Positions 26,439-35,733 of a stretch of 64,000 nt of DNA are shown in pieces. Both the position numbers and the translations under genes were made by a program. Each line of letters begins with the position of its first letter. Positions within the stretch are counted from its first letter, which is position 1. Source of the DNA: Photobacterium aphoticum (lineage in GTDB: Bacteria; Pseudomonadota; Gammaproteobacteria; Enterobacterales; Vibrionaceae); assembly GCF_001029435.1 (NCBI RefSeq), contig NZ_LDOV01000041.1, positions 1-64,000 of the forward strand, read 5' to 3'. The notes beneath the pieces are model-generated. The model was not told the DNA's origin. It saw only the letters and a program-made list of their open reading frames with translations, and searched no databases.

Positions 26439-27383
26439 ATGCCCTTTAGCGCAGTGATTTTGGCCGCCGGAAAAGGCACACGCATGCACTCTGACCTACC
26501 GAAAGTATTGCATACCCTCGCAGGTAAACCTTTGGTCTCTCACGTTATCAATACCTGCCGGCAGCTCAATGCAACACAACTCCACCTGGTTTATGGACAT
26601 GGTGGCCATGCCATGAAACACACTTTAGTTGATGAAGATGTCAACTGGGTACTGCAGGAACAACAGTTAGGTACGGGCCATGCCGTTAATCAGGCCTCCC
26701 CTTTCTTCTCTGACAGTGAAAAGGTATTGGTTTTGTATGGTGATGTGCCGTTAATTAGTGCCAATACCTTGCAGAATCTGCTTGATGCACAACCTTGTGG
26801 CGGCATTGCTCTGCTTACTGTGGAGTTAAGTGATCCAACCGGTTATGGGCGAATTATTCGCAGTAATGGCCCAGTTACCGCGATTGTTGAACAAAAAGAT
26901 GCAACAGAAACGCAAAAACAAATCAGCGAAGTGAATACAGGCGTACTGGTCGCTGACGGCAAAGATCTAAAACGCTGGCTACGTGCGTTAAAAAATGAAA
27001 ATGCGCAGGGAGAATATTATTTAACTGATATAATCGCTATCGCCCATGCGGAAGGCCGCACCATTGAAGCGGTGCACCCAGACGATACGATTGAAGTAGA
27101 AGGGGTCAATAACCGCAACCAACTCGCCAAACTCGAGCGTGCTTTTCAGGCAAAGCAAGCTGAAAAATTACTCTCTGCTGGCGTGATGCTACGTGATCCC
27201 GCCCGCTTTGATTTACGGGGTGAGTTACAACATGGTCGCGATGTTGAAATTGATGTGAATGTGGTGATTGAAGGTATGGTATCACTGGGGGATAAAGTAG
27301 TGATTGGGCCTGGCGCGATTTTGAAGAACTGTGATATTGCCGCCAACACCGTGATTGCACCATACAGTGTGATTAGCACATAA
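26439..27383 (+). CDS. truncated GlmU: N-acetylglucosamine-1-phosphate uridylyltransferase
   Basis: A protein of 314 aa. Normal GlmU is about 453-456 aa with an N-terminal pyrophosphorylase and a C-terminal left-handed beta-helix acetyltransferase. Here the pyrophosphorylase is complete (LAAGKGTRMHSDLPKVLH, QLGTGHAV, YGDVPLIS, EVNTGVLV, VEGVNNRNQL). Only the first few hexapeptide turns follow (VNVVIEGMVSLGDKVVIGPGAIL) before a stop after APYSVIST. The acetyltransferase active site is absent and no remnant follows. It is the last gene of the left operon and could raise UDP-GlcNAc for capsule synthesis. The ATG at 26439 follows TGGAGAT; an upstream ATG at 26427 is less likely. Confidence 0.85.
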   Translation: MPFSAVILAAGKGTRMHSDLPKVLHTLAGKPLVSHVINTCRQLNATQLHLVYGHGGHAMKHTLVDEDVNWVLQEQQLGTGHAVNQASPFFSDSEKVLVLYGDVPLISANTLQNLLDAQPCGGIALLTVELSDPTGYGRIIRSNGPVTAIVEQKDATETQKQISEVNTGVLVADGKDLKRWLRALKNENAQGEYYLTDIIAIAHAEGRTIEAVHPDDTIEVEGVNNRNQLAKLERAFQAKQAEKLLSAGVMLRDPARFDLRGELQHGRDVEIDVNVVIEGMVSLGDKVVIGPGAILKNCDIAANTVIAPYSVIST

Positions 27384-27397
27384 CGCACGTAAAGGGG

Positions 27398-27420
27398 CCT
27401 GCTGGATACCCTCCAGCAGG
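27398..27420. terminator. hairpin between the two convergent capsule operons
   Basis: CCTGCTGGA pairs perfectly with TCCAGCAGG. It lies 15 bases after the left operon and 33 bases from the right operon's last stop. T-runs are weak on both strands (TTAC; CCCCTTTAC). It may end transcription from both sides, perhaps mainly as a barrier or RNA end. Confidence 0.6.
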
Positions 27421-27452
27421 TTACAAGCAGCAAATTTAATCGCGCAATATCT

Positions 27453-28544
27453 TTATTTCGATTCTAGCTCTAATTCAGAGGCGGTATGTGTTTCAATCCC
27501 AAACTGTTTGCGGATGAAAGTGACAATACGCCAAATATGACTGATCACAGTAAAGTACACCGCGAACGTGATTAAAAAGCTAATAAACATCACTGTTTCA
27601 CTGATGCCATTCACGTCAGACCAAATACCAATAGCAGCCATCAGCGCAGCCATACTGCATATCACAATCAATGACATGGTTGGGGATAAGCCAATACGCT
27701 GACAAATATGGTGCAGGTGTTCACGGTCTGGCTTAAACGGTGAGTGCCCTTTACGGATACGGCGTATCATAATAGTCGCCATATCTAGCAGCGGAATCGC
27801 AATCAACCACAATGCCGTCACTGGCTTAAACGCGTACACATCAGGTTCTTGTGTGCCACGGATCAACATCCATACCACCGAAAAACCAATAAACACACTA
27901 CCAGCATCCCCCATGAACACCTTAAAGCGGCGTCCGAGAGGAATACCCAAGTTAAGCATGATGTATGGCACCATTGCTGTCACAATCAACAAACAGACCG
28001 TCGCGAGATATTCATTGCCGTTAGCAAAGAAAACCAACCCCAGTGCACCGAACGTCACGGAAGCCAATCCCCCCAACAAGCCATCGATACCGTCTACCAT
28101 ATTAAAGGCGTTAATGGCACCAATCACACCCAATACGGTGATCACACCACTCGCTAATGGCGATAACGTGATAACTTCACTCCCCATTAAATAGCCGAGG
28201 TTATGCAGGCTATGCCCGCCCACAGTGATCATGACTAATGAAATCACGGCCTGTACCACTAATCGCAGTTTAAAGCTGATATCGTAGTAATCATCCAACG
28301 CACCCAGTACGACCAATACAAAGGCACAGCTTAGGTATAGCATTAGGTTGTCTGTCACAGGTAAAAACAACATAAAGCTAATTAGGATGGTCATGAAAAT
28401 GGCGATCCCGCCCACCAGAGGGATCACGCCTTGATGCAGTTTACGGGCATTGGGCTTATCAACTAAGCCAATGCGTTTCGCCACTTTACGAAAGACGAAT
28501 AAGCTCACGAATGAGTAGATAAATACGAAAATATACGCTGTCAT
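27453..28544 (-). CDS. wecA: WecA-like undecaprenyl-phosphate sugar-1-P transferase (right operon)
   Basis: A 363-aa paralogue of the protein at 25222, with the same motifs (GALDDYYDIS, NAFNMVDGIDGLLGG, GDAGSVFIGF, DREHLHHI). The proteins are very similar over the whole length except for the tails. The frame is open to a GTG at 28604, but the paralogue alignment starts at the ATG at 28544. It is the last gene of the right operon, as the paralogue is next to last on the left, so the two face each other. The starting sugar is probably GlcNAc. Confidence 0.9.
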   Translation of the reverse strand: MTAYIFVFIYSFVSLFVFRKVAKRIGLVDKPNARKLHQGVIPLVGGIAIFMTILISFMLFLPVTDNLMLYLSCAFVLVVLGALDDYYDISFKLRLVVQAVISLVMITVGGHSLHNLGYLMGSEVITLSPLASGVITVLGVIGAINAFNMVDGIDGLLGGLASVTFGALGLVFFANGNEYLATVCLLIVTAMVPYIMLNLGIPLGRRFKVFMGDAGSVFIGFSVVWMLIRGTQEPDVYAFKPVTALWLIAIPLLDMATIMIRRIRKGHSPFKPDREHLHHICQRIGLSPTMSLIVICSMAALMAAIGIWSDVNGISETVMFISFLITFAVYFTVISHIWRIVTFIRKQFGIETHTASELELESK

Positions 28545-28765
28545 ATTATTAATTCGCTGAGTGAATAGATATTGCAGATACAGCAACTCCCCCACTGTAT
28601 ACACGAGTGAGGGAACATTACTGTGATATAAAGCTAAGATTTAAAAAAAGATATTCGCTAAGGAATAATATGCGACAAGAACAAGGAAATGCACACGTCA
28701 GCTAGTTCACCAATTAGCACCGATGATAGAAGTATTGGAGCAATGATTAATTTGTGATATTGCGA

Positions 28766-29656
28766 TTAACTGCGTGATGCCAGGTATTGAGCAAAATCAC
28801 TACCCAGATCAGGATGGCGTAACGCATATTCCATGAACGCTTTAACGTAACCCAATTTGTCACCACAGTCGTGAGACTTACCGCTCATATGGAACGCTTC
28901 CACCGACTCTTCAGCCATCAACATGGCGATGGCATCAGTTAATTGGATTTCGTCCCCCGCTCCCGGAGGTGTCACCGACAGTTTGTCCCAAATGGTAGCA
29001 GACAACACATAGCGGCCAACGACGGCCAGGTTAGATGGTGCTTCATCCACCGCCGGTTTTTCTACCATACCAAACATAGCACTGGATTCGCCAATCGCAG
29101 GAATATGCTGGCCACAGTCAACCACACCGTATTTAGACACATCCATCATCGGCACAGGTTCAACCATGATTTGGCTTGCGCCAGTCTGCTCGAAACGGCG
29201 CATCATCGCAGCCAGGTTTTCCGTCTGCTGATTAGCCGTGAATTCATCCAAAATGACATCCGGCAGAACCACGGCAAATGGTGCGTCACCGACCAACGGT
29301 TTGGCGCACAATACAGCATGCCCTAACCCTTTGGCATGGCCTTGACGCACATGCATAATGGTCACGTCTTTCGGGCAAATAGATTGCACTTCATCTAACA
29401 GCTGGCGCTTCACACGTTTTTCCAACGTGGCTTCCAACTCGTAAGAGGTATCGAAGTGGTTTTCAATGGCATTTTTAGAAGAGTGTGTGACTAACACAAT
29501 CTCTTTAATCCCCGCCGCCACACACTCATTCACAATGTATTGAATAAGCGGCTTATCTACCAATGGCAGCATTTCTTTTGGGATCGCTTTAGTTGCAGGC
29601 AGCATGCGTGTGCCAAGACCCGCTACGGGGATGACGGCTTTTTTTATATTTTTCAT
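28766..29656 (-). CDS. galU: UTP-glucose-1-phosphate uridylyltransferase
   Basis: A 296-aa cytoplasmic enzyme making UDP-glucose. The nucleotide-binding GLGTRMLPATKAIPKEMLP is at 14-32. VLPDVILDE (about 131), the uridine-site VVGRYVLS and the substrate-site SKSHDCGDKLGYVKAF-type segment are present. Full family length. Its start overlaps the preceding GT stop (TAATG). UDP-glucose may feed the right operon and, through Ugd at 51644, UDP-glucuronate. A 221-base gap separates it from wecA. Confidence 0.95.
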   Translation of the reverse strand: MKNIKKAVIPVAGLGTRMLPATKAIPKEMLPLVDKPLIQYIVNECVAAGIKEIVLVTHSSKNAIENHFDTSYELEATLEKRVKRQLLDEVQSICPKDVTIMHVRQGHAKGLGHAVLCAKPLVGDAPFAVVLPDVILDEFTANQQTENLAAMMRRFEQTGASQIMVEPVPMMDVSKYGVVDCGQHIPAIGESSAMFGMVEKPAVDEAPSNLAVVGRYVLSATIWDKLSVTPPGAGDEIQLTDAIAMLMAEESVEAFHMSGKSHDCGDKLGYVKAFMEYALRHPDLGSDFAQYLASRS

Positions 29657-30705
29657 TAATATAAACTCTCATACTCTTTAGCAATAATTTCCCAAGTATA
29701 TCGTCTATTTGCTATGGACTTCATATTTTGAGCATTTATATACAAGTCACTGTCACTATAAAGAAGCTTGATTAACTCTTGAGGAGACTTAAAATAACTA
29801 CATTTATTTTCTGTACTATATCTATTGAAATTACAATCATATGCGAATATAGGTTTAGAAAAATGCATGGCTTCTACAAGAGAAGGATTTGTTCCTCCTG
29901 CTGAATGCCCATGTATATATGCAAAACAATTTGCTCTATAATCAAATAATGTGGAAAGATCATAGACAGGATCTATGATATCTATATTAGAATACTTGGA
30001 ATATTTATCTTTTAATCTAATCCCAAATTGAGACTTATCCCAATTCCCTATAAACTTTAATTTTTTATCTGTCTTAGAAAATGCATAAAGGATCATCTCC
30101 ACATTATTTTCCGGCTCAATTCTACACAAGCCAAAATAATAATCCTGAGGCACCACCCCCGTATTTTTATTCGTCATAACATGATCACCACCATAAGCAA
30201 TTACACGTGAATTAACATTATATTCACTCCTTACATAATCTGCTATAGCTTGGTTATCAGAAATAACCACATCTGAATACTTGACTGCTAATGCTTCTGA
30301 AAACTTCAAGAACTTTCTTGCAAACTTCCCCCATTTATCTCTCTTCCATTCTAACCCATCAATATTAGTTATGATTTTTGATTTAGATAGCAACCGGTAA
30401 AATGGCAAAAAAACACATCCTGACACACCTAATATCAACGTCACATCAGGCCCCCTAAATAAAGAACCAACCATTGACAATATATCATATGGTATGCTTT
30501 GGATTCCATTCGCATCAAATGGAAGATATATTAACGATGAATTGTTATAGTCTTTCTCTTTATTTTTATAACTCTTAGATGAGCAATAGACCGTATAAGA
30601 TATATCATCAGAACTATATTTGGTTAAATTTTCAACCAGAGATTCAAAACCGCCATAACAAGCAGGAATGCCCACAGTACCTAACACAGAGACTTTTTTA
30701 ACCAT
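29656..30705 (-). CDS. glycosyltransferase with DUF1972-type N-terminus (rhamnosyltransferase-like)
   Basis: A 349-aa GT-B enzyme. The N-terminal GTVGIPACYGGFESLVENL is the signature of the DUF1972 family, which includes Streptococcus beta-1,4-rhamnosyltransferases (RgpA/Cps2T-like). The C-lobe has HGHSAGGTNPSLVEAM (about 268) in place of the usual E-x7-E. An upstream dTDP-rhamnose pathway makes a rhamnosyl activity plausible but not shown. It is the first gene after a 1-kb non-coding gap. Confidence 0.8.
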   Translation of the reverse strand: MVKKVSVLGTVGIPACYGGFESLVENLTKYSSDDISYTVYCSSKSYKNKEKDYNNSSLIYLPFDANGIQSIPYDILSMVGSLFRGPDVTLILGVSGCVFLPFYRLLSKSKIITNIDGLEWKRDKWGKFARKFLKFSEALAVKYSDVVISDNQAIADYVRSEYNVNSRVIAYGGDHVMTNKNTGVVPQDYYFGLCRIEPENNVEMILYAFSKTDKKLKFIGNWDKSQFGIRLKDKYSKYSNIDIIDPVYDLSTLFDYRANCFAYIHGHSAGGTNPSLVEAMHFSKPIFAYDCNFNRYSTENKCSYFKSPQELIKLLYSDSDLYINAQNMKSIANRRYTWEIIAKEYESLY

Positions 30706-31732
30706 TCTTTATACTTAACTTAAATTCAATTTAAAAACATATGCCTTTATAAACCAGGCAAACAGAAAAATATAATTTCACTATATAATTGCAAGTTCCA
30801 ATTACCGATATATACAATTAATAATTTTTAATAACTTTAGATTTTTAGTGACGAAAAATAAAAATATCAACTATTTCCTGAAATCGTGAGTAATAATTTT
30901 GACCTAAGGATGCCCCCATGAGTGACTAATTTTTTACCTACTGACTATAACCAGCACTAAATACTGCCTCTAGCACTAATGATGCATCCTTTATATACGA
31001 TAATACATATCTTGATTGATTCTACTCGAAGCATATTCAGCTCATATGTTTTAGGCAATACAGTTATAATATTTGTATATCTGAAACGCCTCATCACTCA
31101 TCCTTACATAAAGTATCCAACACATTGACTCTATTATACCCTGTTCTTCTCTAACTGACAGTGTCAAGCTCTATGGAGCTATTGTAGTAACGATAAGTAG
31201 TGAATAAGCTTTTTCTATCGCTTAACGGAGTTATCCGCTAGCCAATCATCTCCATTTTGCTCTACAAGGGTTATGACTATATAACTTAAGAAGCCATTAC
31301 ATCATCAATGGTCACTAAGATGCTATTAATAAATGACATGTGAATGGAGGAGATCCAGTCTTCAAGAGTATATAAAGCTCCTATAGATTACGATTTATCA
31401 CAACGTTTGACTATGAATAAGAATATTTACCGATAGCATCCTAGTGCCTAAGTTCTCATGAAAATGATCGTATACAAGCAACCACGTCATCAACAGGAAT
31501 ATCGTTCAAAATAGAGCGTTGCACTTTAGCCACGCATGATGACTGAAAATAACTTACGAATATCAAACCAACCTTTCGCTCCGGTAATAAGTACACATAA
31601 CGAACCAAACAAGACTGCAAAGAAGCGATATGCAGCCTTAGCATTTGGTATTAGTCAGTGGTTCTTTGCATTATTCAATTTATCATGGGTTATTCACAGA
31701 AAAATTTTTTCATAATTTTGAATAACAAAACT
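30706..31732. other. 1-kb non-coding gap inside the right operon, possible gene relics
   Basis: All other genes in this operon are tightly packed, so a kilobase without a gene is unusual. On the minus strand around 31520-31655 one frame reads LITGAKGWFDIRKLFSVI before a stop and a neighbouring frame reads VAKVQRSILNDIPVDDVV. Both are interrupted within 60 codons. They have protein-like flavour but I recognise no family. The rest (30706-31400) is AT-rich with many stops in all frames. Confidence 0.5.
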
Positions 31733-32851
31733 TCACGATCTCACCCTGGTTTTAATATAGTTAATGAAGTTACTTTGGTAACACTTAGAAGAAAACATTT
31801 TAGATTTAATCATCGAAGAATTAGAATATGTGTACCATAGATTAAAATCACTTGATAATAGTTTCAGAAAATTAGAAATAGAACTCAACTCACTAGGATC
31901 AGAAAGCAATCCACATTTATTATCCACAATCTCAATCGGCCCACCAACATTAGGAGCAATTGGAACACAACCATAATTCATCCCCTCTAAGATTGATAAT
32001 CCAAAAGTTTCAGTCCACATTCTTGGTATGGATAAGTTAATAATTGCAAAACCTTTACAATATATTTCCTCGATGTTATCAGGCCTGATTTCAATTGTTA
32101 TATTATTATTTAAAGTAACACCTTCAAAATAATCATCAAACTCATCAATCGTACAATTTAGAATCAATACGAAGTTAAAGTCAGGTAACATACTTGTTAA
32201 TTCAAGTAGATAATCAATACCCTTATACTTTTTTAAAGACCCAGAAAAAACAATAATCTTTGAATCAAACTTTGACTTAAAATCAATATTCGACGGGATT
32301 GAAAAATCACTCCTTAACCCATTATAAATAACATCCATATTAGGGTTCTTGTACTTTTCATTATTTAAGAGATAATTTGACACAAAGATCACATCATCTG
32401 ATGTTAATTCAACAATCCATCTCAAAAACTTTTTCAAAATAGATGGGGCAACATGAGACTCATGTATATAATATATAACTCTATCAGCAAAAATTTTTGA
32501 TGCTATTGCACCACCAAATGGCAGCAATGTATTAACAATAACTACATTATTAATGTCATCGCCATTTTTTCTGCAACACAATAACTCTCTTGATACAACA
32601 AAAAACAAACAAACTTGAGATAATAAATAATAAATAATTTGAATCCATCTACTCTTAGCTCTCCTATAAAAAAATTCAACCTCATCCAAATTTGCTATAT
32701 TACTCAAGAAACCATTATTATTGCTTGTATAAAGAACTTTTTTATTTACATTTAAAGAACTATTAGTTGCATCTATAGCGTCACGCAAGACACGAGGACT
32801 TCCACTAAAATCATTATATAAGTGGATGAAATGTAAATTCACCTTCATCAA
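31733..32851 (-). CDS. glycosyltransferase family 4 (right operon)
   Basis: A 372-aa GT-B enzyme. The donor-site E-x7-E is in WTETFGLSILEG (about 282) followed by GCVPIAPNVGGPIEIV. The middle has VFSGSLKKYKGIDYLLEL (about 206), the typical start of the nucleotide-binding lobe. AT-rich with low similarity to housekeeping genes. It starts one base after the stop of the preceding GT2 gene. The sugar it transfers is unknown. It is the last intact gene before the 1-kb gap. Confidence 0.85.
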   Translation of the reverse strand: MMKVNLHFIHLYNDFSGSPRVLRDAIDATNSSLNVNKKVLYTSNNNGFLSNIANLDEVEFFYRRAKSRWIQIIYYLLSQVCLFFVVSRELLCCRKNGDDINNVVIVNTLLPFGGAIASKIFADRVIYYIHESHVAPSILKKFLRWIVELTSDDVIFVSNYLLNNEKYKNPNMDVIYNGLRSDFSIPSNIDFKSKFDSKIIVFSGSLKKYKGIDYLLELTSMLPDFNFVLILNCTIDEFDDYFEGVTLNNNITIEIRPDNIEEIYCKGFAIINLSIPRMWTETFGLSILEGMNYGCVPIAPNVGGPIEIVDNKCGLLSDPSELSSISNFLKLLSSDFNLWYTYSNSSMIKSKMFSSKCYQSNFINYIKTRVRS

Positions 32852-33649
32852 TTAATCTCTATTTATAAATAAGTTAATGTTTTTCATATATACTAATACC
32901 ATGTAAATAATAAAACAGGTGTAATAACCCCATCCCCTTTTTTTTGATATATATAAATTTGCTTTCATCATATTCAAAAAACGGAACTTTTTCGTTTTTA
33001 CTGATTCAACATTAAATATAGATAAATCATGACTTAAAGATACATCTAATACATATGTAGGGATTTGTTTTTTATTTAAAGAAACAAAGAAATCAGTATC
33101 AATCCCATATAAGCTCAAATTCTCATCAAATGAAACTTCTTTTGAAATTATTTTATTACAATTGATAACAATTCCACTTGATATTGCAGTTAAATTATTA
33201 TGAAAACCACAATGTATAGTTTTAAAATGCTTCCCTTTTACTAATCCAAATTTTGCAGGACTATACATATCACCAATCTGGGATATTATCTTCGGTACTC
33301 CTACACAAAACATGTCATTATTTAATAACTTAATCACTTCGTAAATATACTTATCATTAACTTCTGAGTCATCATCTAATATTAACAAGTAATCGTCTCT
33401 ATAGTTATTTATAAAATCATTATAAATTATACTTAAAGCTTTATTTTCACCAGAAGAGTGATAATGAATATTACGATCGTATATATACAACTTATTAAAT
33501 TCTGCAATCTCTAAATTTACCGTGTTATCCCAGATATGTAACTCAACATTATCAGAATTGCGATATTTGCTATTTCTAAATGTATTGACTGTATTCGAAC
33601 TTGTACATTTTTTATTGTACAGAACACATAGTATAACTATTTTTCTCAT
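32852..33649 (-). CDS. glycosyltransferase family 2 (right operon)
   Basis: A 265-aa single-domain GT-A enzyme. KIVILCVLYNKKC is the first strand of the nucleotide-binding fold. LLILDDDSEVND (about 91) holds the metal-binding acidic cluster and LSLYGIDTDFFVSL is the acceptor-side pattern seen in rhamnosyltransferase-like GT2 proteins. A C-terminal hydrophobic helix (YYTCFIIYMVLVY) suggests membrane attachment. It overlaps the upstream wzy gene by 38 bases. Confidence 0.82.
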   Translation of the reverse strand: MRKIVILCVLYNKKCTSSNTVNTFRNSKYRNSDNVELHIWDNTVNLEIAEFNKLYIYDRNIHYHSSGENKALSIIYNDFINNYRDDYLLILDDDSEVNDKYIYEVIKLLNNDMFCVGVPKIISQIGDMYSPAKFGLVKGKHFKTIHCGFHNNLTAISSGIVINCNKIISKEVSFDENLSLYGIDTDFFVSLNKKQIPTYVLDVSLSHDLSIFNVESVKTKKFRFLNMMKANLYISKKRGWGYYTCFIIYMVLVYMKNINLFINRD

Positions 33650-34853
33650 GGTTTTCTTTTCTTACTTTAACTAAGATCATAATGATAAAATAAAAAACAG
33701 GCGTGTTAAGTAAAGATTGAAAAAACAATATAAACAAAAACGAGATCGCCAATAAACAAGGGATTTCAGAGTATTTTATATGGTTAGAACTGTTTAATGT
33801 CATTATAATAAATGAAATAGTTAAATATAATAACACTATAAAATACACTCCATATATTCTTATAAGATCGATTATATAAGAATCAGCTCGATTATCTCCC
33901 GTAATACCAATACTGAAGAAGCCTTGACCGAATGGATGAGAAATTAATAAATTTAGCGCGTTAGTCCATTGTTCAATTCTTCCCAGTGCAGATCCATCAG
34001 ATGAAAAATAAGGCAATAGAAGTAAGACCAATAGAAATGATGCTAACAATAATACTACTGTAAGAAAAACATCTATTTTCTTCTTGTATATGGAATAAAA
34101 CAAATACAAGATAAAGAAAAAAATCAAGCCAATAAAAAATGTTCTAGTTTGTGACATTAGTAACATTAATAATGAAACTAAAATCTTCACAGATGAGTAT
34201 CGCTCTTTTCTCATTATAAAAAATATTATGAATGAACAAAATCCAGTAACAGCATAAGAGAGTGTACCAACAAAGAAACCATTACATCTAATTACACCAT
34301 CTCTAAAATGATTAAATGATGCAAATATGTTACCAGAAGATAGTAGTGGCTCATAGAACCATATATCATCCATTTCCTTAACATTAAACACTTCCCATAT
34401 ACCGAAAAAGAAATTCGGTAGTACAACAACAAAAAAAAGCACATTACAAACTTTCTTCATTTCTATATCGGAGCTTTTAATTACAAACAAACTACAAACA
34501 AATAAAAATGGGAATATGTAATTCTTACCAATTATTATTGTTTCATTTAAAGACCCATTTGAACTGAATATCCCCCAAAAAACACTTATACTTGAGAATA
34601 AAATAACTTTTAAACAGATAGAGTTAATCTTGCAAGAAAAAACATAGAGGAATACATAACAAGTAATAAATAATAAAATGACCTCTTTCCACGAGCTAGA
34701 TAAAACAATACTATTAATTTCAAAGTAATAAGATAAGTTTATAAAAATAAAGTCGTGATAAAAAATCAATATAACAAAGGTTATAAAAGGAAACCTGAAC
34801 CGACCATCATTATTATCATTTTCCAAATAATATCCAATTGATAGAACAGACAA
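33612..34853 (-). CDS. wzy: putative Wzy-type polymerase / O-antigen-ligase-like protein (right operon)
   Basis: A membrane protein of at least 413 aa with about 11 helices. The periplasmic loop has DGSALGRIEQWTNALNLLISHPFGQGFFSIG, a pattern of the Wzy_C/WaaL family where an invariant Arg and His lie in the large loop. The conventional start is TTG at 34853. The frame stays open upstream to 34898, and a strong AAGGGGG site lies six bases before an ATT codon at 34886 that would add a more hydrophobic first helix. AT-rich; very likely the polymerase of the right operon. Confidence 0.78.
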   Translation of the reverse strand: MSVLSIGYYLENDNNDGRFRFPFITFVILIFYHDFIFINLSYYFEINSIVLSSSWKEVILLFITCYVFLYVFSCKINSICLKVILFSSISVFWGIFSSNGSLNETIIIGKNYIFPFLFVCSLFVIKSSDIEMKKVCNVLFFVVVLPNFFFGIWEVFNVKEMDDIWFYEPLLSSGNIFASFNHFRDGVIRCNGFFVGTLSYAVTGFCSFIIFFIMRKERYSSVKILVSLLMLLMSQTRTFFIGLIFFFILYLFYSIYKKKIDVFLTVVLLLASFLLVLLLLPYFSSDGSALGRIEQWTNALNLLISHPFGQGFFSIGITGDNRADSYIIDLIRIYGVYFIVLLYLTISFIIMTLNSSNHIKYSEIPCLLAISFLFILFFQSLLNTPVFYFIIMILVKVRKENHEKNSYTMCSVQ

Positions 34854-34887
34854 TAATAATAGCCATATAATAGCATTAGCGTTAATT

Positions 34888-35733
34888 TTAAACCCCCTTT
34901 AATGTTTTTATTGTATAATAAACAAAAGACTTTAAATCATAAAAAGAGCTAGAGTGTAATAAATATTTAACACCATAAATAATGTTAAATTCACCTGATT
35001 CGCATAGACCTTTAAATTTATTTTCGAAATACCATTTTTTCCCAAATTTAAATAAATACTTATCAGCTAAACTATTTCTACTTTGCTCTTGAGTTAATGA
35101 TACTCGCGGTCTATCGACTTCAAAATTTACTGCATAGTCTAACCGTTCAATTTTATAGCCATCACTTATCATTAATGATCTTAGAATTAAATCCCAATCC
35201 TCCAAAGAAGACAAATTTTCGTCAAAACCATCTAGTTGATTAAAGAACTCCCTTCTCATCATAAAGCCAATATCTATACCATTACAGTCTAATACATCTG
35301 ATAGTTTTATAACTCCATATTTCTGGCTATCATCTAACATAACTTTTTGAAAATCATTTACTTCAAATAACCTTCCTGATGATACAAATGAAAGTTTTTC
35401 AGATTCATTTTCAATATAGGTAAGCATGTTATTTAAGCGACCAGGTAAGTAGATGTCATCATCATCTAAAAAGCTAATATACTGACCTAACGCATTTTTC
35501 ACACCAATATTTCTAGCTCCACTAGGCCTGTGAGCCCAACTTTTTACAACTTTAACACATGATAAATGATTAAAGCTTTCTTTTATTTCTTCCGTTTGAT
35601 CTTTTTTATAATCATCAACAATTATAATTTCAATGTCATCTATATCTTGGCTTAAAATTGAATTAACAGAACGGGATAGAAATTGAGCTCTGTTAAATGT
35701 GGGGATTATTACTGATAATTTAATTGACTTCAT
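34888..35733 (-). CDS. glycosyltransferase family 2 (right operon)
   Basis: A 281-aa GT-A enzyme. It has a classical GT2 beginning (LSVIIPTFNRAQFLSRSVNSI), the nucleotide-binding D in IIIVDDYKKD, RPSGARNIGVKNA and the DxD-like motif ISFLDDDDIYLPGRL (about 93). DENLSSLEDWDLILR carries the acceptor-side ED motif with the catalytic base. Donor and acceptor are unknown. It overlaps wzx by four bases (ATGA). Confidence 0.88.
   Translation of the reverse strand: MKSIKLSVIIPTFNRAQFLSRSVNSILSQDIDDIEIIIVDDYKKDQTEEIKESFNHLSCVKVVKSWAHRPSGARNIGVKNALGQYISFLDDDDIYLPGRLNNMLTYIENESEKLSFVSSGRLFEVNDFQKVMLDDSQKYGVIKLSDVLDCNGIDIGFMMRREFFNQLDGFDENLSSLEDWDLILRSLMISDGYKIERLDYAVNFEVDRPRVSLTQEQSRNSLADKYLFKFGKKWYFENKFKGLCESGEFNIIYGVKYLLHSSSFYDLKSFVYYTIKTLKGV

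Noticed and set aside
26439..27383. GlmU cut short by a simple frameshift
   Set aside because: Only about 70 bases separate its stop from the next gene, with no acetyltransferase remnants in any frame. It is a real truncation, not a split gene.
31456..31644. 62-codon minus-strand frame in the 1-kb gap
   Set aside because: No ribosome site; protein-like fragments are split between two frames, so at best it is a relic. Not called as a gene.
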